Notes under the pieces: generated by a model
What the model was told of the DNA's origin: nothing
The model's input: only the letters and a program-made list of their open reading frames with translations
The model's database searches: none
Assembly (NCBI GenBank): GCA_936432065.2
Contig: OW386288.2
Coordinates: forward strand, 13,876,706 to 13,940,705
Length of the DNA: 64,000 nucleotides
Reading direction: 5' to 3'
Source of the DNA: Rutpela maculata
Taxonomy: Eukaryota > Arthropoda > Insecta > Coleoptera > Cerambycidae
In this document: positions 11,470 to 22,840 of the stretch, one piece after another
How the letters are laid out: every line of letters starts with the position of its first letter
Numbering within the stretch: position 1 is the stretch's first letter
Translations under genes and position numbers: made by a program

Positions 11470-12310
11470 AGAAAACGTTAATAAGAGATAAGTCATCTAT
11501 GAGCTCAACGAGAAAAGAAGCAAATAACAAATATGAACAGCTAAAAAAAGATGAAGGTCACAGATAAATAACAACGGATGCGAAACGAAAAACTAAAAGA
11601 AGCATTGAAAGAAAAAACAAAAGCGTTGAGAATCCATCAGGAGAGAAAATGCAGAAAACTCTTCGAAAACATAGAAATCCTATCAGCAGCACAAGGGCTA
11701 AACCAAATCTTCAGAGATCTGAAAAATATAGGAGAAACAACAATACGCATATCAGAAGATATATCTGCAACATTGGACTAAGAAACTGGAGGAAGAAGGG
11801 AACATAAGGACAGACCCGACAGAGTTAATAGAAAAAACGGCTCTTGGATAAGTCACCGTCGAAGGATCAACCGCTAAAGATAATGGCTAGAGTTAGATGA
11901 AATACTGCTCCTGGAATAGACAAAACATATTTTTTGACGAGCGGATGGGCACAAGAAGGGAACAACTTTGAATATAAGTAATTTTAATAAATTTTCCCTT
12001 ACTTTTTCTATAAATTTCCTGATATTTCTCTGATTTCCCTGACCAAAATCGAATTCCGACATTTATAGGTTTTCCCTGTTTTCCACAAAGTAGGTACACA
12101 CTCTGATATACACTGTCGGAATCAGACACAGAGAGAACAGAAGACTTAGAGGAAGAGCTCCAGAAACAAAATTACAAATAGAGGAGCATAAATACGCCAA
12201 ATCACGACGCAATGCGGAAAACACAACACCTACACTTCCCATCCTATATTCCCGTACCATCCATATGGCTCTCGCTGCTAACAACAAGCATGACTTCAAT
12301 GCAACTCAGC
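11470..12310 (+). mobile_element. Degenerate LINE fragments
   Basis: Short Lys/Glu-rich broken frames (11505-11780) resemble the linker between endonuclease and reverse transcriptase of RTE- or jockey-like LINEs, but this is weak. The stretch 12175-12310 is much clearer: it shares TGGCTCTCGCTGCT and CCCATCC..TATTCC with 14225-14440 and 14020-14075, so it is a third partial copy of the same LINE 3' region. 11990-12060 contains the AATTTTCCCT-type simple repeat also seen near 3040-3150. Confidence 0.45.
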
Positions 12311-12334
12311 GTAGACGTAGCCTGCTTGCTAATT

Positions 12335-13016
12335 AGGAAGTTTCCATTTTTCTCATTTTCTCCTAATAAATAGTTGTAAAAATCTAAAAAATATCTGTAA
12401 TTTTTTTTTAAATTATCTCTATAAATAAAAAAGTTATGGTCCTTCCAAGTTTAAAATGCTGCGATATCTGGTCTGAGGCTCGATTACGTCACAATACATT
12501 ATTCCGCCAACAGCGAGCGGGCGCGGGCACCTTTATACTCGCTGGCAGGCACCGGCAGTTTATAGCCAGCTTGTATTTGAGAGCCGAAAAAATTGCTAAA
12601 ATATGCAATCTTGACACGTTCATATTTTTCGAAAAACACCATTGGGACGGCCGTATGATGTCGCGATGTAAAGAGGAAGTCTTCCAGATAAACCTGATCG
12701 TAAATTGCACGGCGAAATTCGAAAATTCGGCTCGGCAAGAACTAATCAAAAGTGACATTTTGTGACATTTCAGAAAATCGAGCACATACACTAAATAAAG
12801 GGAACATACGGCGGGCCGCCGGCATGGCAAGTCTGCGCGTTATGTATTGTGACGTCACGGTGGACTTCAGCCGAGGCGAAGTATTCAAATAAAAAATTGG
12901 ATAAGTTAGTGAGTTTTTCAGATATCGAGATAATTTTTTTTTTTGTTTGACTAGTTATCTGAAAGACTACTAAATGAGGTTGAATGTACATGATATTTCT
13001 AAAATAGGAAACTTCC
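12335..13016. mobile_element. Foldback MITE with AATT-type flanks
   Basis: Ends are inverted: AATTAGGAAGTTTCCA at the left and GGAAACTTCCTAATT at the right. Inner blocks also pair (GCGTTATGTATTGTGACGT on the right against ACGTCACAATACATTATTC on the left). The total is about 0.68 kb. AATT flanks both ends and may be the target duplication, but the palindromic ends make this ambiguous. Open frames across it are mirrored on both strands and are not genes. Confidence 0.6.
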
Positions 13017-13589
13017 TAATTATAAAAATATGACAATTCGACACACTGTCAATTTTTATTAAATATCCTCGATTTACTACCAGAAGAAGCTAGGATTTAA
13101 AAACGCCAACCGATAAGAAGCAATTAATAGAAATAATTTTACAGGGCTGTAAAATGTTTGATTTTACTTCTGGTTAAGACGCTACACGTTAATGTAAACA
13201 TCTGATTTTTTATGTGCTTTTATACTGTAGGAAAAACTGCCATACTACAAAACCAGGATGATTCATGAAGTTGACTATTCTGTCGTTAGTCGCTGTAATA
13301 AGACGCGAGACAAGATTTGTGAGGTTACAATTAAGTTTTCAGTACAAAAAAAATTAAAATGATAAGAACCTGCTCTTTTATAAATGTATATAATTTATCT
13401 ACATTATTCTCGGAACATTTTCAGTAATTGATAAGAAATATTAGATAGTGTTTAATTAGGTATACAAACCAAAACTTTACACAGTGCTTCCCCTCTAACG
13501 CAGTAAATAATGGTATATATAGTGCAGTGAAATCGTGCCAGGCGGCAAAGAGGAGAAAGAATTCTGTAATAACCAAAGAGAGGACTGTC
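13017..13589. other. PLC intron, nothing recognised
   Basis: AT-rich, no supported frame or paired terminus. Confidence 0.4.
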
Positions 13590-14440
13590 TATATGGAGCA
13601 CTAAGCCATCAATTAGAAAAAGAAAACCGGCACACACTAACGCTATGAAAAATCAAGAAAAATGTCCATTATACTATTAGGAGACTTCAATGCATATATA
13701 CTCCACACATGGCCTAACGAAAATGGAAACGCGCTGAAAAACCTAGCACACGTTTGACTTAACAATAAGAAATACATGGAGCAAAAGTCAAACCTGCATT
13801 GACACCTGGAAAAATGGAAGCTCAATCACACAAATAGACCATACCCTGGTAAGCAGAGAGATAAGGGCAAGGATCAAGAAGGTTAAAGCAAAAAGGACAG
13901 CAGAAGAAAGCGCTAACACTGAACAGCAGCAAACTAAAAATAGGGAGACCATGTTACACGTGGAAAATAACAATCGAGAGGATAAAAAAAAACTAGGAAA
14001 GAAAAACGAGGAAAAAACATGCGTCATGTGGCTCTCGCTGCTGACAACAAGCAGGACCCAAATCCAACCCAGCATCGGAAACCGAGGAATCATAAGACTT
14101 AGCAAAAGAAGATTTGAAGAAGCAGAAACACAAAAAGGGGGGCATAAACACTACATATCAAGACACAGCACATATTTCACACTAAGATTCAGAAGAGGCA
14201 GATGCCCAGAACCAAAAACACAAAAAAGGGAGCTTAAACGCTCCCTCACGACACAATGCGGTAACGCATCTCATAAATACCTACACCTCCCATCCCATAT
14301 TCCTTTACCATGCGCCATGTGGCTCTCGCTGCTGGCAACAAGCATAACCTTAGTCCAACCCAGCGTGGACGTAGCAGGCCCAGCTGTATAACCCTGGAGT
14401 GGCAGCAATGCCTACCGCACGCTGGTAAATCAATCAATCA
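13590..14440 (+). mobile_element. LINE remnant: endonuclease piece and 3' end
   Basis: The stretch 13660-13900 reads, through frameshifts, as an endonuclease C-terminal part with ILLGDFNAY and later IDHTLVSREIRARIKKV. This order (GDFN, then the IDHTL block) is that of AP-type endonucleases of LINEs. At 14225-14440 a 3' end follows with TGGCTCTCGCTGCTGGCAAC and a tail of (AATC)n. A duplicate of part of this 3' end lies at 14020-14075. The reverse transcriptase is absent, so this is a heavily deleted copy or two overlapping copies. Confidence 0.6.
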
Positions 14441-14865
14441 AATTATTTAATTCCAAGTATTTGGCGTAATATTGAGTTTAAACTCAATATTGGAGTACGA
14501 ATATCTGCATATGATATTTATGTTCCTAAACGTTGGGCTAATGTCACTAAGGAGCTGAGAGGAAGGAGCTTTCGTAAAGCTATGCGCCGAACAGACAACC
14601 GCGACAGATGGCGTGATGCTGTCAGACGTGCCATACAGCAAAGAGACTCCCACTAGAATAATTCATGGATCATAAAACGTCTACAAGAAATCCAGTGATA
14701 CAGGTTCAGTGCCTCCGAGTTAAAATTGACCGGTAAGGGTGGTAGTGGACAATTTAGGTACGCATCCGGCCGGCAGGGAGCGCTGAAATCTTATACGGAA
14801 AAATACATTGTGGCCTTATGGCACCTTCCACTCTATCTAATCTTCTTTGGTCTCGGTTCAGTATT
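14441..14865 (+). other. Possible 3' coding fragment of another retroelement
   Basis: Around 14560-14655 one frame reads SFRKAMRRTDNRDRWRDAVR then RAIQQRDSH and a stop. The Arg-rich RWRDAVRRA pattern resembles C-terminal ends of non-LTR elements, but no further domain supports it. The remaining bases show nothing. Confidence 0.3.
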
Positions 14866-15008
14866 AGGTTTCTGCAGCAATCACAGACTAGTCAGACATA
14901 ACACGATTGGTTGAAAACAATTTGTGATTGGTCAGCTGACTACGTTAGACGGGGCGGGGCGCCTATTAGTTCTGACTAGTTTGTGATTCCTTGCAGAAAC
15001 AAACCTAT
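14866..15008. mobile_element. Short MITE
   Basis: About 143 bp with inverted ends of roughly 33 bp: TAGGTTTCTGCAG and CACAGACTAGTCAGA at the left, with inverses TTCTGACTAGTTTGTGATTC and GCAGAAACAAACCTA at the right. The middle is GC-rich (GACGGGGCGGGGCGCC). Flanking TA may be the target duplication. Confidence 0.6.
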
Positions 15009-15924
15009 TATTTTGCTTTATAGGTGTGCCTGTGTATGCCGGTCTTAGGAGCACTTCATTCTTAAAATGGATAGACTATAAATGCTAAATAAAAAGTAAT
15101 CTCTTATCATTCTCATTAAATGTATATTGCCTAGAAATAATTTTAGACCATGCAAATCTCAGTGTAAAATGGGTTTGGCGTGAACTATTTGGGGACAGTT
15201 ATTTGTTTATCGCAATGGATAGCTCTGTTAATGGAGGATAAGTACATAAAGTCGCAGAAAATCCCGACGTGAGCTAAAGCCGCCATTTAGAAAAAATGAC
15301 CGCCAGAGACATTTTCTTTAAAATCATATATCTTAGTAACCGTTGCTCCGATTTTAGATTTCTTTTTGTTCCATTCCTCACTTCACATTTTACAGAAAGT
15401 ATTATTACATATTTTACGATAAATTAAACGATAAACTTAGGAAATCAAGAAATCAAAAAATAATTTAAATATTACGGAAATTTAAACGTTTGTACTGAAA
15501 CTTCTAATCATTTTTTAAAAAAATAATTTTAATAAAAGTTCTAGAGCACACAATTAGCTTTCATTTGTTTTTTGGCCGATGTTACTAACTCAAATATTAA
15601 CGGAGTAATAGTTATTTATATATAAAATTGTAATCATTTTTAATAATGTACATTAAGGTGTAAAGGGTGCCCAGTCAGTGTTCTCTCGGAAGATTGTGCA
15701 AAACGGCCTGTATTTCCTTAACGCCAGTTAAGCCTCCACGGGCCCTGTATTGCACCCTAAAATATTTTGCCAAGTTATTTTTTTCTGTTTTTTTTTTTTT
15801 TTGGGCAGTTTACAAATATTTTTGACTGACTCCGCGATTTATTAATCGTTATTTCTAAAAATGTTTGATGTTGTTTGATAATGATGTATTTACTAAAAAA
15901 TATTTTTGACATAAATCTTTAGTA

Positions 15925-17783
15925 TATCGGGTGTCCAAAACATTTGCGTACATTTTTTGATATTTAATTATTATTTTTCTTATTTTTCTTAAATGGAATG
16001 CCTAGTTATACTTTTTTTACATGAATGAATGAATAAAACATACATACATACATACATACATACATAAACATTTTAAAATATCTTTATTTCTATTTCAAAC
16101 GTTTTTTGAGATATGATTATATCAAATAATTTTTGCGTAAATTAAGGTGCTCTTTATTTTAACCTTAAAATCTATATTTTGTTTAAATTTTTTTCAATTT
16201 TTTTAAATGGAATGCCTATAATTTTTTTAAATGGATGAGTAACGCTTACAATTTCTCACATTTTGATATTACACTTTCTTTTATGAACGGTTCTTGAACA
16301 ATAATTTTTTTTTCCACCATATTGAAACTAACCTAACAACTGCTGAAAATGTCCACCATTTTGATTCAGGTAACACTGAGGTCTCTTGATAAATGAGCGC
16401 CTTACACAATGTAACCTATCAACATTTATATGATTGAAACACCAACGAATCCTTTCCATCATATCTTCTCGAGTCCTTGGTTCTACTTTATAAACGTCTG
16501 ACTTCACAAATCTCCAAAGAAAAAACCCACTGAAGTCAGGTCGGGTGACTTAGGCGGCCATGTAATGAAACATAACTTAATAAAATAATAAATTAGATAT
16601 TATTTAACAGTCTATTAAAATATTGGACCTCCTCTTCCTATCCATCTTTCAGGAAACTGATTACTAATGGCATGACGAGCATTTCTACTAAAATGTGGTG
16701 GTGTACCTTCAAGTTGTAATCACATATTATTTGTAATGTAATCAGAAATATGCTCGATTATTTGTGGAAACGTATTTTGCGTAAAATCTAAGAAGACTGT
16801 TCCATTCACATTTCCCTCAAAAAAGCAAGGATGAATAACATAATCATGTACAATTCCTCCCCTTACATTTAAACTCTGGTTCTGATTTTTCTGTGCAATA
16901 TGAGGGTTTTCTCTGGCATAATAATGGAAATTGTGCCTATTCACAAATCCGTTGCGATGAAACGTTGATTCATCCGTGAACAATACAAATTTGAAAAATT
17001 CTTCATTTTCTCCAATTTGGTTTTGAGCCCACTGGCAAAAATTTAATCTACGATTTAAATCCACATCCCAAAGCAGCTCTTGATGCAGTTGAGCTCGATG
17101 GGGGTGAAACTTATTTTTACGAAGACATAGAGAAACACTAGATTCACTGACCTCTAAATCCCTACTTAACTACCGAACACTTGCCGTAGGATTTTCGATT
17201 ACCGCTAAAGTTATAGCCAGCTCATTTTCTTCATTACAATACATTTCGTCGCCTCCTTTTCATATGCAAAATTTCCAGTACGTTCAAAATGGTCTTTCAA
17301 ATTTTCTAGAGACCTCACATCAGGACATCTTTTATAGGGATATATTTGACCATACATTCTTGATGCCAATAAACAATTTCCATCACATTCACCAATAACA
17401 TAACATATACCATAGATATTAAATCTTATTGACAATAATTATAATTCGTATTTTTAAATATTAACAATATTAATTCAGCTTAATCACGATAATCTTAAAC
17501 ACATTAGAGAAATGACAGAGTGAAAAACAAACGCAAAACAAAAGACCAAAGCCATACTAGATTTTAATGCTAAAATAAAAAGCACCTCAATTTACGCAAA
17601 ACTTATTTGAAATAATCATATCTCAAAAACGGGTTGAAATAAAAATTAAGTGTATAATATTAGAATGTGAGGAATTTTATGCTTTATTCATCCATGTAAA
17701 AAAATATAAACATTCCATTTAAAAAATTTGAGAAAAATAATAATTAAATAAGCAATGTAAACAAATATTTTGGACACCCGGTA
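15925..17783 (-). mobile_element. Mariner-like transposon with TA target duplication
   Basis: Termini are TATCGGGTGTCCAAAA at the left and TTTTGGACACCCGGTA at the right, flanked on both sides by TA (15923-15924 and 17784-17785), as expected for the Tc1/mariner superfamily. The length of 1.86 kb fits a full-size element. It encodes a broken transposase on the minus strand. A CATA microsatellite is present near 16041-16070. Confidence 0.78.
16336..17435 (-). pseudogene. Mariner-like transposase, decayed
   Basis: Reading down from about 17435: N-terminal DNA-binding part with CLLASRMYGQIYPYKRCPDV; after a frameshift, an HTH-like region SRDLEVSESSVSLCLRKNKF; then HPHRAQLHQELLWDVDLNRR. LFTDESTFHRNGFVNRHN holds the first catalytic Asp. 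QLEGTPPHFS stands where family members usually have QxDGAPPHF, so the second catalytic Asp appears changed to Glu. PPKSPDLTSV holds the third acidic site, followed by a C-terminal helix region ending QNGGHFQQLL. Several stops and frameshifts interrupt it, including a stop inside the HTH part. Both the frame damage and the Asp-to-Glu change argue that it is inactive. Confidence 0.8.
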
Positions 17784-18717
17784 TAATACTAATTTATTTC
17801 AAAAATGTTTTTCAATAAATGCATCATTATCGAATAACACCCTACATTAAAAAAAAAACAATTAATAAATCGCGGAGATATGGTAGTCAAAAAATGTTTG
17901 TAATTTGCCAAAAAAAAAAAAAAAAACAGGAAAAAAGTTATAACTTGGCAACGCTGCATCCGATTGACAAAAAATTTTAGGGTGTAATTCAGGACCTTTA
18001 GAGGCTTAACTGGCGCCAAAGAATTAGAGGGTATTCCATTAAAAAAATTATACATTCTTGTGTAACTTCTTTTTGTGACACCTTGTATAATTGAAAATAA
18101 TTTCAGGTTGTAGTAGACATGAAACATTGAAAGTTTTGTTTAAAAAAGTTTTTTATAAAGTTACCCGTTTTTGCACAATCTTCCGAGGAAGCACTAACTG
18201 GACACCTTGTATATTTCCAAGAACTCAAGTCTTATTTTCTTCAGTTATCTTCTATTTTATGCCCAAAGATGTACTAACACTTTCTATTGTACACAAAAAG
18301 GGGAAGAGAACAAAAAAAGGAAATCTGAAATCGGAGCAATGTTTATTGAGATATGTCCTTCTAAAAGATACGGTTCTGGCGGCCAGTTTTTCTAAATGGT
18401 GGCTTTAGCTCACATTGGGATTTTTCGGGACTTTTGTATCCTCATTCTACATGAATAAAGCTATCCATTTCGATAAAGAAATAGCTGTCCCCAGATAGTT
18501 CATACTCAAAACTGGATTTGCCTGCACTATTTGCACAGTAGATGTTTAAATTAAACGAAAAAATGTTAAGATACATCCCAATCATCGCAATTGCTCATTG
18601 CCATCTTCAGTGCAGAATAGGTGTACGAGTCAAATGTTTTGAGAAATCAAAGTTGACTCGTACATTTACATTTTTTCCTACTACCTATATTTCTACCAAA
18701 CAATGGTTTGTACTCAC

Positions 18718-18903
18718 ATTTCATTAAAAACCTTCTCGACTTCCGTCCTCTTGGTGAGTTGAACGTAAAAACTAAAAAACGTTTCAAAATCGAAATTTTG
18801 GGGATTTATTGTGTCGTTTTTCCCCGTTGAAAAACCTAACGATTGTAAAATTGATTCTACTCTTTTCTTGTCGTCCTTACTTTGTGCGAACATTTTCATC
18901 ACG
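18718..18903 (-). CDS. Plc21C: Phospholipase C-beta exon: EF-hand region
   Basis: This 186-bp exon is bounded by the acceptor TTTTTTTAG and the donor GTGAGTACA on the minus strand. With two bases from the preceding exon it begins NVMKMFAQSKDDKKRVES, continues SLGFSTGKNDTINPQNFDF and ends LTKRTEVEKVFNE. This matches the EF-hand stretch of insect PLC-beta between the PH domain and the catalytic barrel. The wording KMFAQ(S/T)K(D/E)D and TGKNDTI is close to the Plc21C group. It enters in phase 2 (AA|C gives Asn) and leaves in phase 2. The large inverted-repeat structure ends about 170 bp downstream of the donor, so mobile DNA closely flanks this exon. No defects are seen. Confidence 0.92.
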
Positions 18904-19248
18904 CTAAAAAAATAATTAATTCCTAAATACAAAAAAATATGAAACGTGGATATTAGTTAAGAAAAACATATTAACGGTATAACATAAACCATTTTGTTTT
19001 TGATTCTAATTCAACTATTTTAAAACTAGTTTTCATTAAATTTTGCAGTAGTAATATTATTATTATTAATAAGCTTTATTTTTGGTCTTCGTCATCAAGC
19101 TAATATTTATTGAGATCTTTGCAAAAACGAAACACTAATATTATGAATTGCCAATTTTGCACCATATTTTAAAAAAGACGGTGACAATTATGAAAAAAAG
19201 TCAGGGACGTTTTTTTATAGAAAATTTAGTCTATTTTAAAATGTTCTG
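18904..19248. other. PLC intron, acceptor-side stretch
   Basis: Acceptor side of the 4.5-kb intron. No further feature. Confidence 0.4.
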
Positions 19249-19251
19249 TTA

Positions 19252-19443
19252 GGCCTGCATTAGACTATGAAAGTTCTTTGACAAAGATCTTTTATAAAAG
19301 ATATTTTATGAGAAATGTGACAGTGTAATAGACCAAATTCTATAAAATATCGACCATATTTTATAAAATATTACACATTGATCATAAAAAATATCTTTTA
19401 CAAAAGATCTTTGTCAAAGAACTTTTATAGTCTAATGCGGGCC
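19252..19443. mobile_element. MITE with TTA target duplication
   Basis: A 192-bp element with long inverted ends: GGCCTGCATTAGACTAT with GACAAAGATCTTTTA at the left, and the inverse TAAAAGATCTTTGTC ... TAGTCTAATGCGGGCC at the right. TTA occurs on both sides (19249-19251 and 19444-19446). A 3-bp TTA duplication points to the PIF/Harbinger superfamily. Stem pairing covers about 60 bp per arm with few mismatches, so the copy is fairly young. Confidence 0.8.
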
Positions 19444-19446
19444 TTA

Positions 19447-20143
19447 GATACACATCAAATGAATAGTTCCGGAATTATTTCTAAAATATTTAAAACTTTA
19501 AAATTGTTCTCATTAAAAATTCTTTTGGAAAATGGAAATCTTCCATTTTCATCCATATTTTTTTTATTTCATTTGAATTTACTATACTTTTTGTATATTG
19601 TTACCTTAATCAGAGCACGGTAACCTACTAGTTTGAAAACTTAACCAAAAAAACATTTTGAAATTAACATTATTGGAAAATTAAACAACTACTCTTCTAA
19701 CTAGCATGTATTGAATTACATGATAGGATTCCTAATATTTTAAAACAAAAAAAAATTAAATTGAAGATACGATATATTGGATATTAGTTATTCATAACAA
19801 ATCAACCTCGCACTGTTTAAAAAAATTTCAACCTCAGAAAATTAAAATTAAATTGTAAATTAAACTGAAGAACTGCTACATGTTGAGAGTGTCATATGTT
19901 ATAGTAGCGTAAATACTTCTCTATTCTGCTTGGACTAGCAGGACTCCTTCAATTTCACGCCTACTCTATAATTATTTCAATTTTACTCTAGTTTATACTG
20001 TGCATATGGTTCCGTCAAATGCCTATTTTGTACTCTGGTAAAGTGGAAGATTAAATGACTGACATTTTTCCATTAGAAAGTACGCAAGCTTTCAAAAAAT
20101 CATATCTTGCATTACATTCAATAGTTGAGTAATTTGACGAGAG
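19447..20143. other. PLC intron, nothing recognised
   Basis: AT-rich, no supported gene or paired repeat. Confidence 0.4.
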
Positions 20144-20151
20144 CCTACAAT

Positions 20152-20349
20152 CAGGGACGCACCCAGAAAATTGCTGAGGGGGGGGCTACTACAAATAATA
20201 ATAATAATAATCGTATATTTCGTACAATGTATTTTGCTTTTATATATTGTTTTTTGTTTATTTATATTTCATTTTTACTTTAAAACATGTAATCCTGGCC
20301 TCCAGGGGGGCTTAAGCCCCCAAAGCCCCCCCCCTTCAGTGCGCCTCTG
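20152..20349. mobile_element. hAT-type MITE with 8-bp target duplication
   Basis: 198 bp. The left end is CAGGGACGCACCC and the right end AGTGCGCCTCTG (inverse CAGAGGCGCACT). Both are followed inward by a G-run or C-run (GAGGGGGGGG and CCCCCCCCC). CCTACAAT directly flanks both sides (20144-20151 and 20350-20357): a perfect 8-bp duplication, the hAT signature. The centre has an (AAT)n tract. It is non-coding. Confidence 0.88.
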
Positions 20350-20357
20350 CCTACAAT

Positions 20358-21384
20358 ACATAAATGGAACATATTGGCTCTCCACAAATGCCCAGATACA
20401 TTGCCATCGATTAAAATTTTATAAAAAGGATGAATCAATAGATCTCTGCAATTTAATTACAGATTATTTTATTTTCAATACTTGTAAATTATTAACAAAT
20501 TTAGAAGGTTCTGATTAAAGTGTATAATTCACGTTTTTTCTCTTCAGCTAAACATAAAATAAGTTCATCCACGTAAAAACTGATCTTTTAGTTTGTCCAA
20601 TATAAAACTTTACCGTTTCAAAACTATTATCATTAATTTTATAACCTGCCTATGTCTCTTCATAGTCTTCATCAATATTAATATTGTGTTTAAAATCTCC
20701 GTCAATTTCAGTAATGTTATAAAAAACTTTAGCAATCATAATAAATATAGGATAGAATCAATTTATAAAAATATAGAAATGCAGCAATTCAGTTCCTAAT
20801 ACTTCGCTTCGCCATGAATCTCTGCGGAAGTCAAGCAGCGATAACGAATTATATGATTAATACGTTAATATGTAAACAAAAAAGGAATAACTGCCGTCGG
20901 CTATTTTGATAAATAGACTTTTGCAGGCGAATATTACAGCTTCTCTAAAACGCGCCAAACATTCGTGGAAAGAGCACGTCTTTGGACAATTACAATGAGG
21001 ATGGAAATATTTCTCTTGTTTAAAACTCATAAAATATTCGAAAGGTCTTCATTTTTTTTAGTGTATTTTTCACAAAAAAATCTAGAAAGAAATGCATTGC
21101 CAAACGCTGTATCACATAAATGCGCACTACGTGCTCATATGCATAGCCATAAGCGGTCGCTAGACTCGTTATGCTGTCGTGTTCTGTAATATTTTTGAGA
21201 AAAGGGAAGAAGAATTTCAAAAAGCTGATTTGCACAATTTGGCAACTGTGTAACTAACTATATAACGATTTCATTCAGCTACAATCTAAAGGTCTCAAGA
21301 AAAACCGTAAATACTATTTTTAATCATTTAAAATAATGTCTTAATGATTTTATAGTTTTCATCTTACTAATCACCTTCTTCCGA
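20358..21384. other. PLC intron, nothing recognised
   Basis: AT-rich with no supported gene. Frames here are short and show no domain. Confidence 0.4.
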
Positions 21385-22840
21385 TTCTAGACACCAAATT
21401 AAACTTCAATGCACATCTAGATAGAGTGACTACCAAAGCTACGCGGGTCTTATGGGCTGGCAGAAGAATGGTAGGTAAAAACTGGGGACTACAAGTAAGA
21501 ATGGTGCACTGGCTGTACCAAAGGTTGTAATACCAATAATAACCTACGCCTCCCTGATCTGGTGGCATAAAGCCAAAGGGGAGGCAATGAGAAAGCTACG
21601 AAAAGTACAAAGACTGGCATGTCTAGGCATAACGGGAGCAATGTCAACAAAGCCTACCGCAGCCATGGAAGCACTACTTTGCCTGCCTTCACTACATTTA
21701 GTTGTGGAGTGTGAGGCACTGTTAGCGGCGTACAGGCTGAAAACAAACGGACATGGGACCATTCCAAGAATAGGATACCATACCGAAATATTCCAACAAA
21801 TAGGAAAAAATCGACTACTGGATATGAAGTCAGATAGAATCAGCACAAGCCACAACTTCACAAAGACCTTCAGGGTATACATACCCGATAGGGAAGAGGA
21901 AGGAACGAGGCAACTGCGAAGACATCCAAATGATACCATATGGTATACTGACGGATCAAAAACGTCAAGAAGTACTGGAGTAGGTGTTACAGGGGACCAA
22001 CCAGGGACAGATATTAGTCTGAATCTGGGCAGCACCGCAACGGTGCTGCAAGCAGAAGTCACAGCTATAGAAATCTGTGCACAAGAAATGATATTGAGGT
22101 CATATACTGACAAAAGAATCCGCATCATCACTGACAGTCAAGCAGCTTTCAAAGCTCTGAATGCAATAGAGATACGTTCCAAAAAGGTAAAGGACTGCCT
22201 TGAATCCCTGGCGAAATTGCCGGAACAGAACAGTATACAACGGTAGTGGACGCGAGGACACCAGGGCAATGAAGGCAACAAAAAAGCAGATAAACTGGCC
22301 AAAGAAGGCGCGAAAACAGCCTTCATGGGACCCGAGCCATCCTGTGGGATATCATACAATTCCGCAAGAGGAACTATTAAGTCAGAACCATAACTTGTAT
22401 TAGACCGGGGGGGGGGGGGGGGGGGTCGGGGATGTCACGTATGTTCATCACTGGCGGGTCATCCAAGACAAAGACTAACGAGTTCCTAAAGCTGAGCAGA
22501 AAACTGAGATGTGAAGTGAGAATCCTAACAGAACACTGCACACTGAATAGACATCTAACCAACATAGGTGTGAAGGATAATCCAGAATGCAGGTTGTGTG
22601 GTGAGGATAAGGAAACTTCTCACCACATACTATGTGAATGCCCAGCCTTGGTGGCTGGGAGGTTTTCATACTTCGGGGGATCAACCGTGACCCTGGAAGA
22701 AATAGCCAGAACTCCCATTGACCGTATACTCTCTTTTTGGGTGAGGAACAGAATTAATGGGATAACGAGACTATGGGGAACAATAAGCTTAAGCTTCAAT
22801 ATGGCGGGGCTTCTAACACTGCAACCCATAAGGAAAAAAA
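21385..22840 (+). pseudogene. LINE pol 3' part: RT thumb region, RNase H and Cys motif
   Basis: A 5'-truncated non-LTR retrotransposon. The start reads, with one break, as the post-RT region (LNFNAHLDRVTTKATRVLWA, then ITYASLIWWHKAKGEAMRKL). An RNase H domain follows with its acidic residues in WYTDGSK, LQAEVTAIEIC and ITDSQAAFKALN. After a frameshift near 22230 comes RGHQGNEGNKKADKLAKEGA, the last RNase H block. A run of 19 G (22407-22425) disrupts the next part. The C-terminal Cys/His motif is in the next frame, CRLCGEDKETSHHILCECPA. An RNase H in a LINE places it in the I/R1/LOA group rather than CR1 or RTE. It is not functional. Confidence 0.8.

Larger units (their letters stand above)
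15160..18550. mobile_element. Large inverted-repeat structure carrying a mariner element
   Basis: The left arm (about 15160-15890) and right arm (about 17800-18550) pair over some 700 bp with moderate divergence. Paired landmarks include GAACTATTTGGGGACAG with CTGTCCCCAGATAGTTC, GGAAGATTGTGCAAAA with GCACAATCTTCCGAGG, and CGCGATTTATTAATCG with ATTAATAAATCGCG. The centre holds the mariner-like element at 15925-17783. The structure ends about 170 bp from the PLC exon at 18718. Confidence 0.65.

Noticed and set aside
12436..12830. Frames of about 110 residues on both strands
   Set aside because: They mirror each other within a foldback MITE and have no domain.
13788..14391. Overlapping frames on both strands
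   Set aside because: They run across broken LINE sequence with repeated TGGCTCTCGCTGCT blocks; no domain continues across them.
21544..22131. 195-residue minus-strand frame
   Set aside because: Mirror of the LINE RNase H frame, without any domain.
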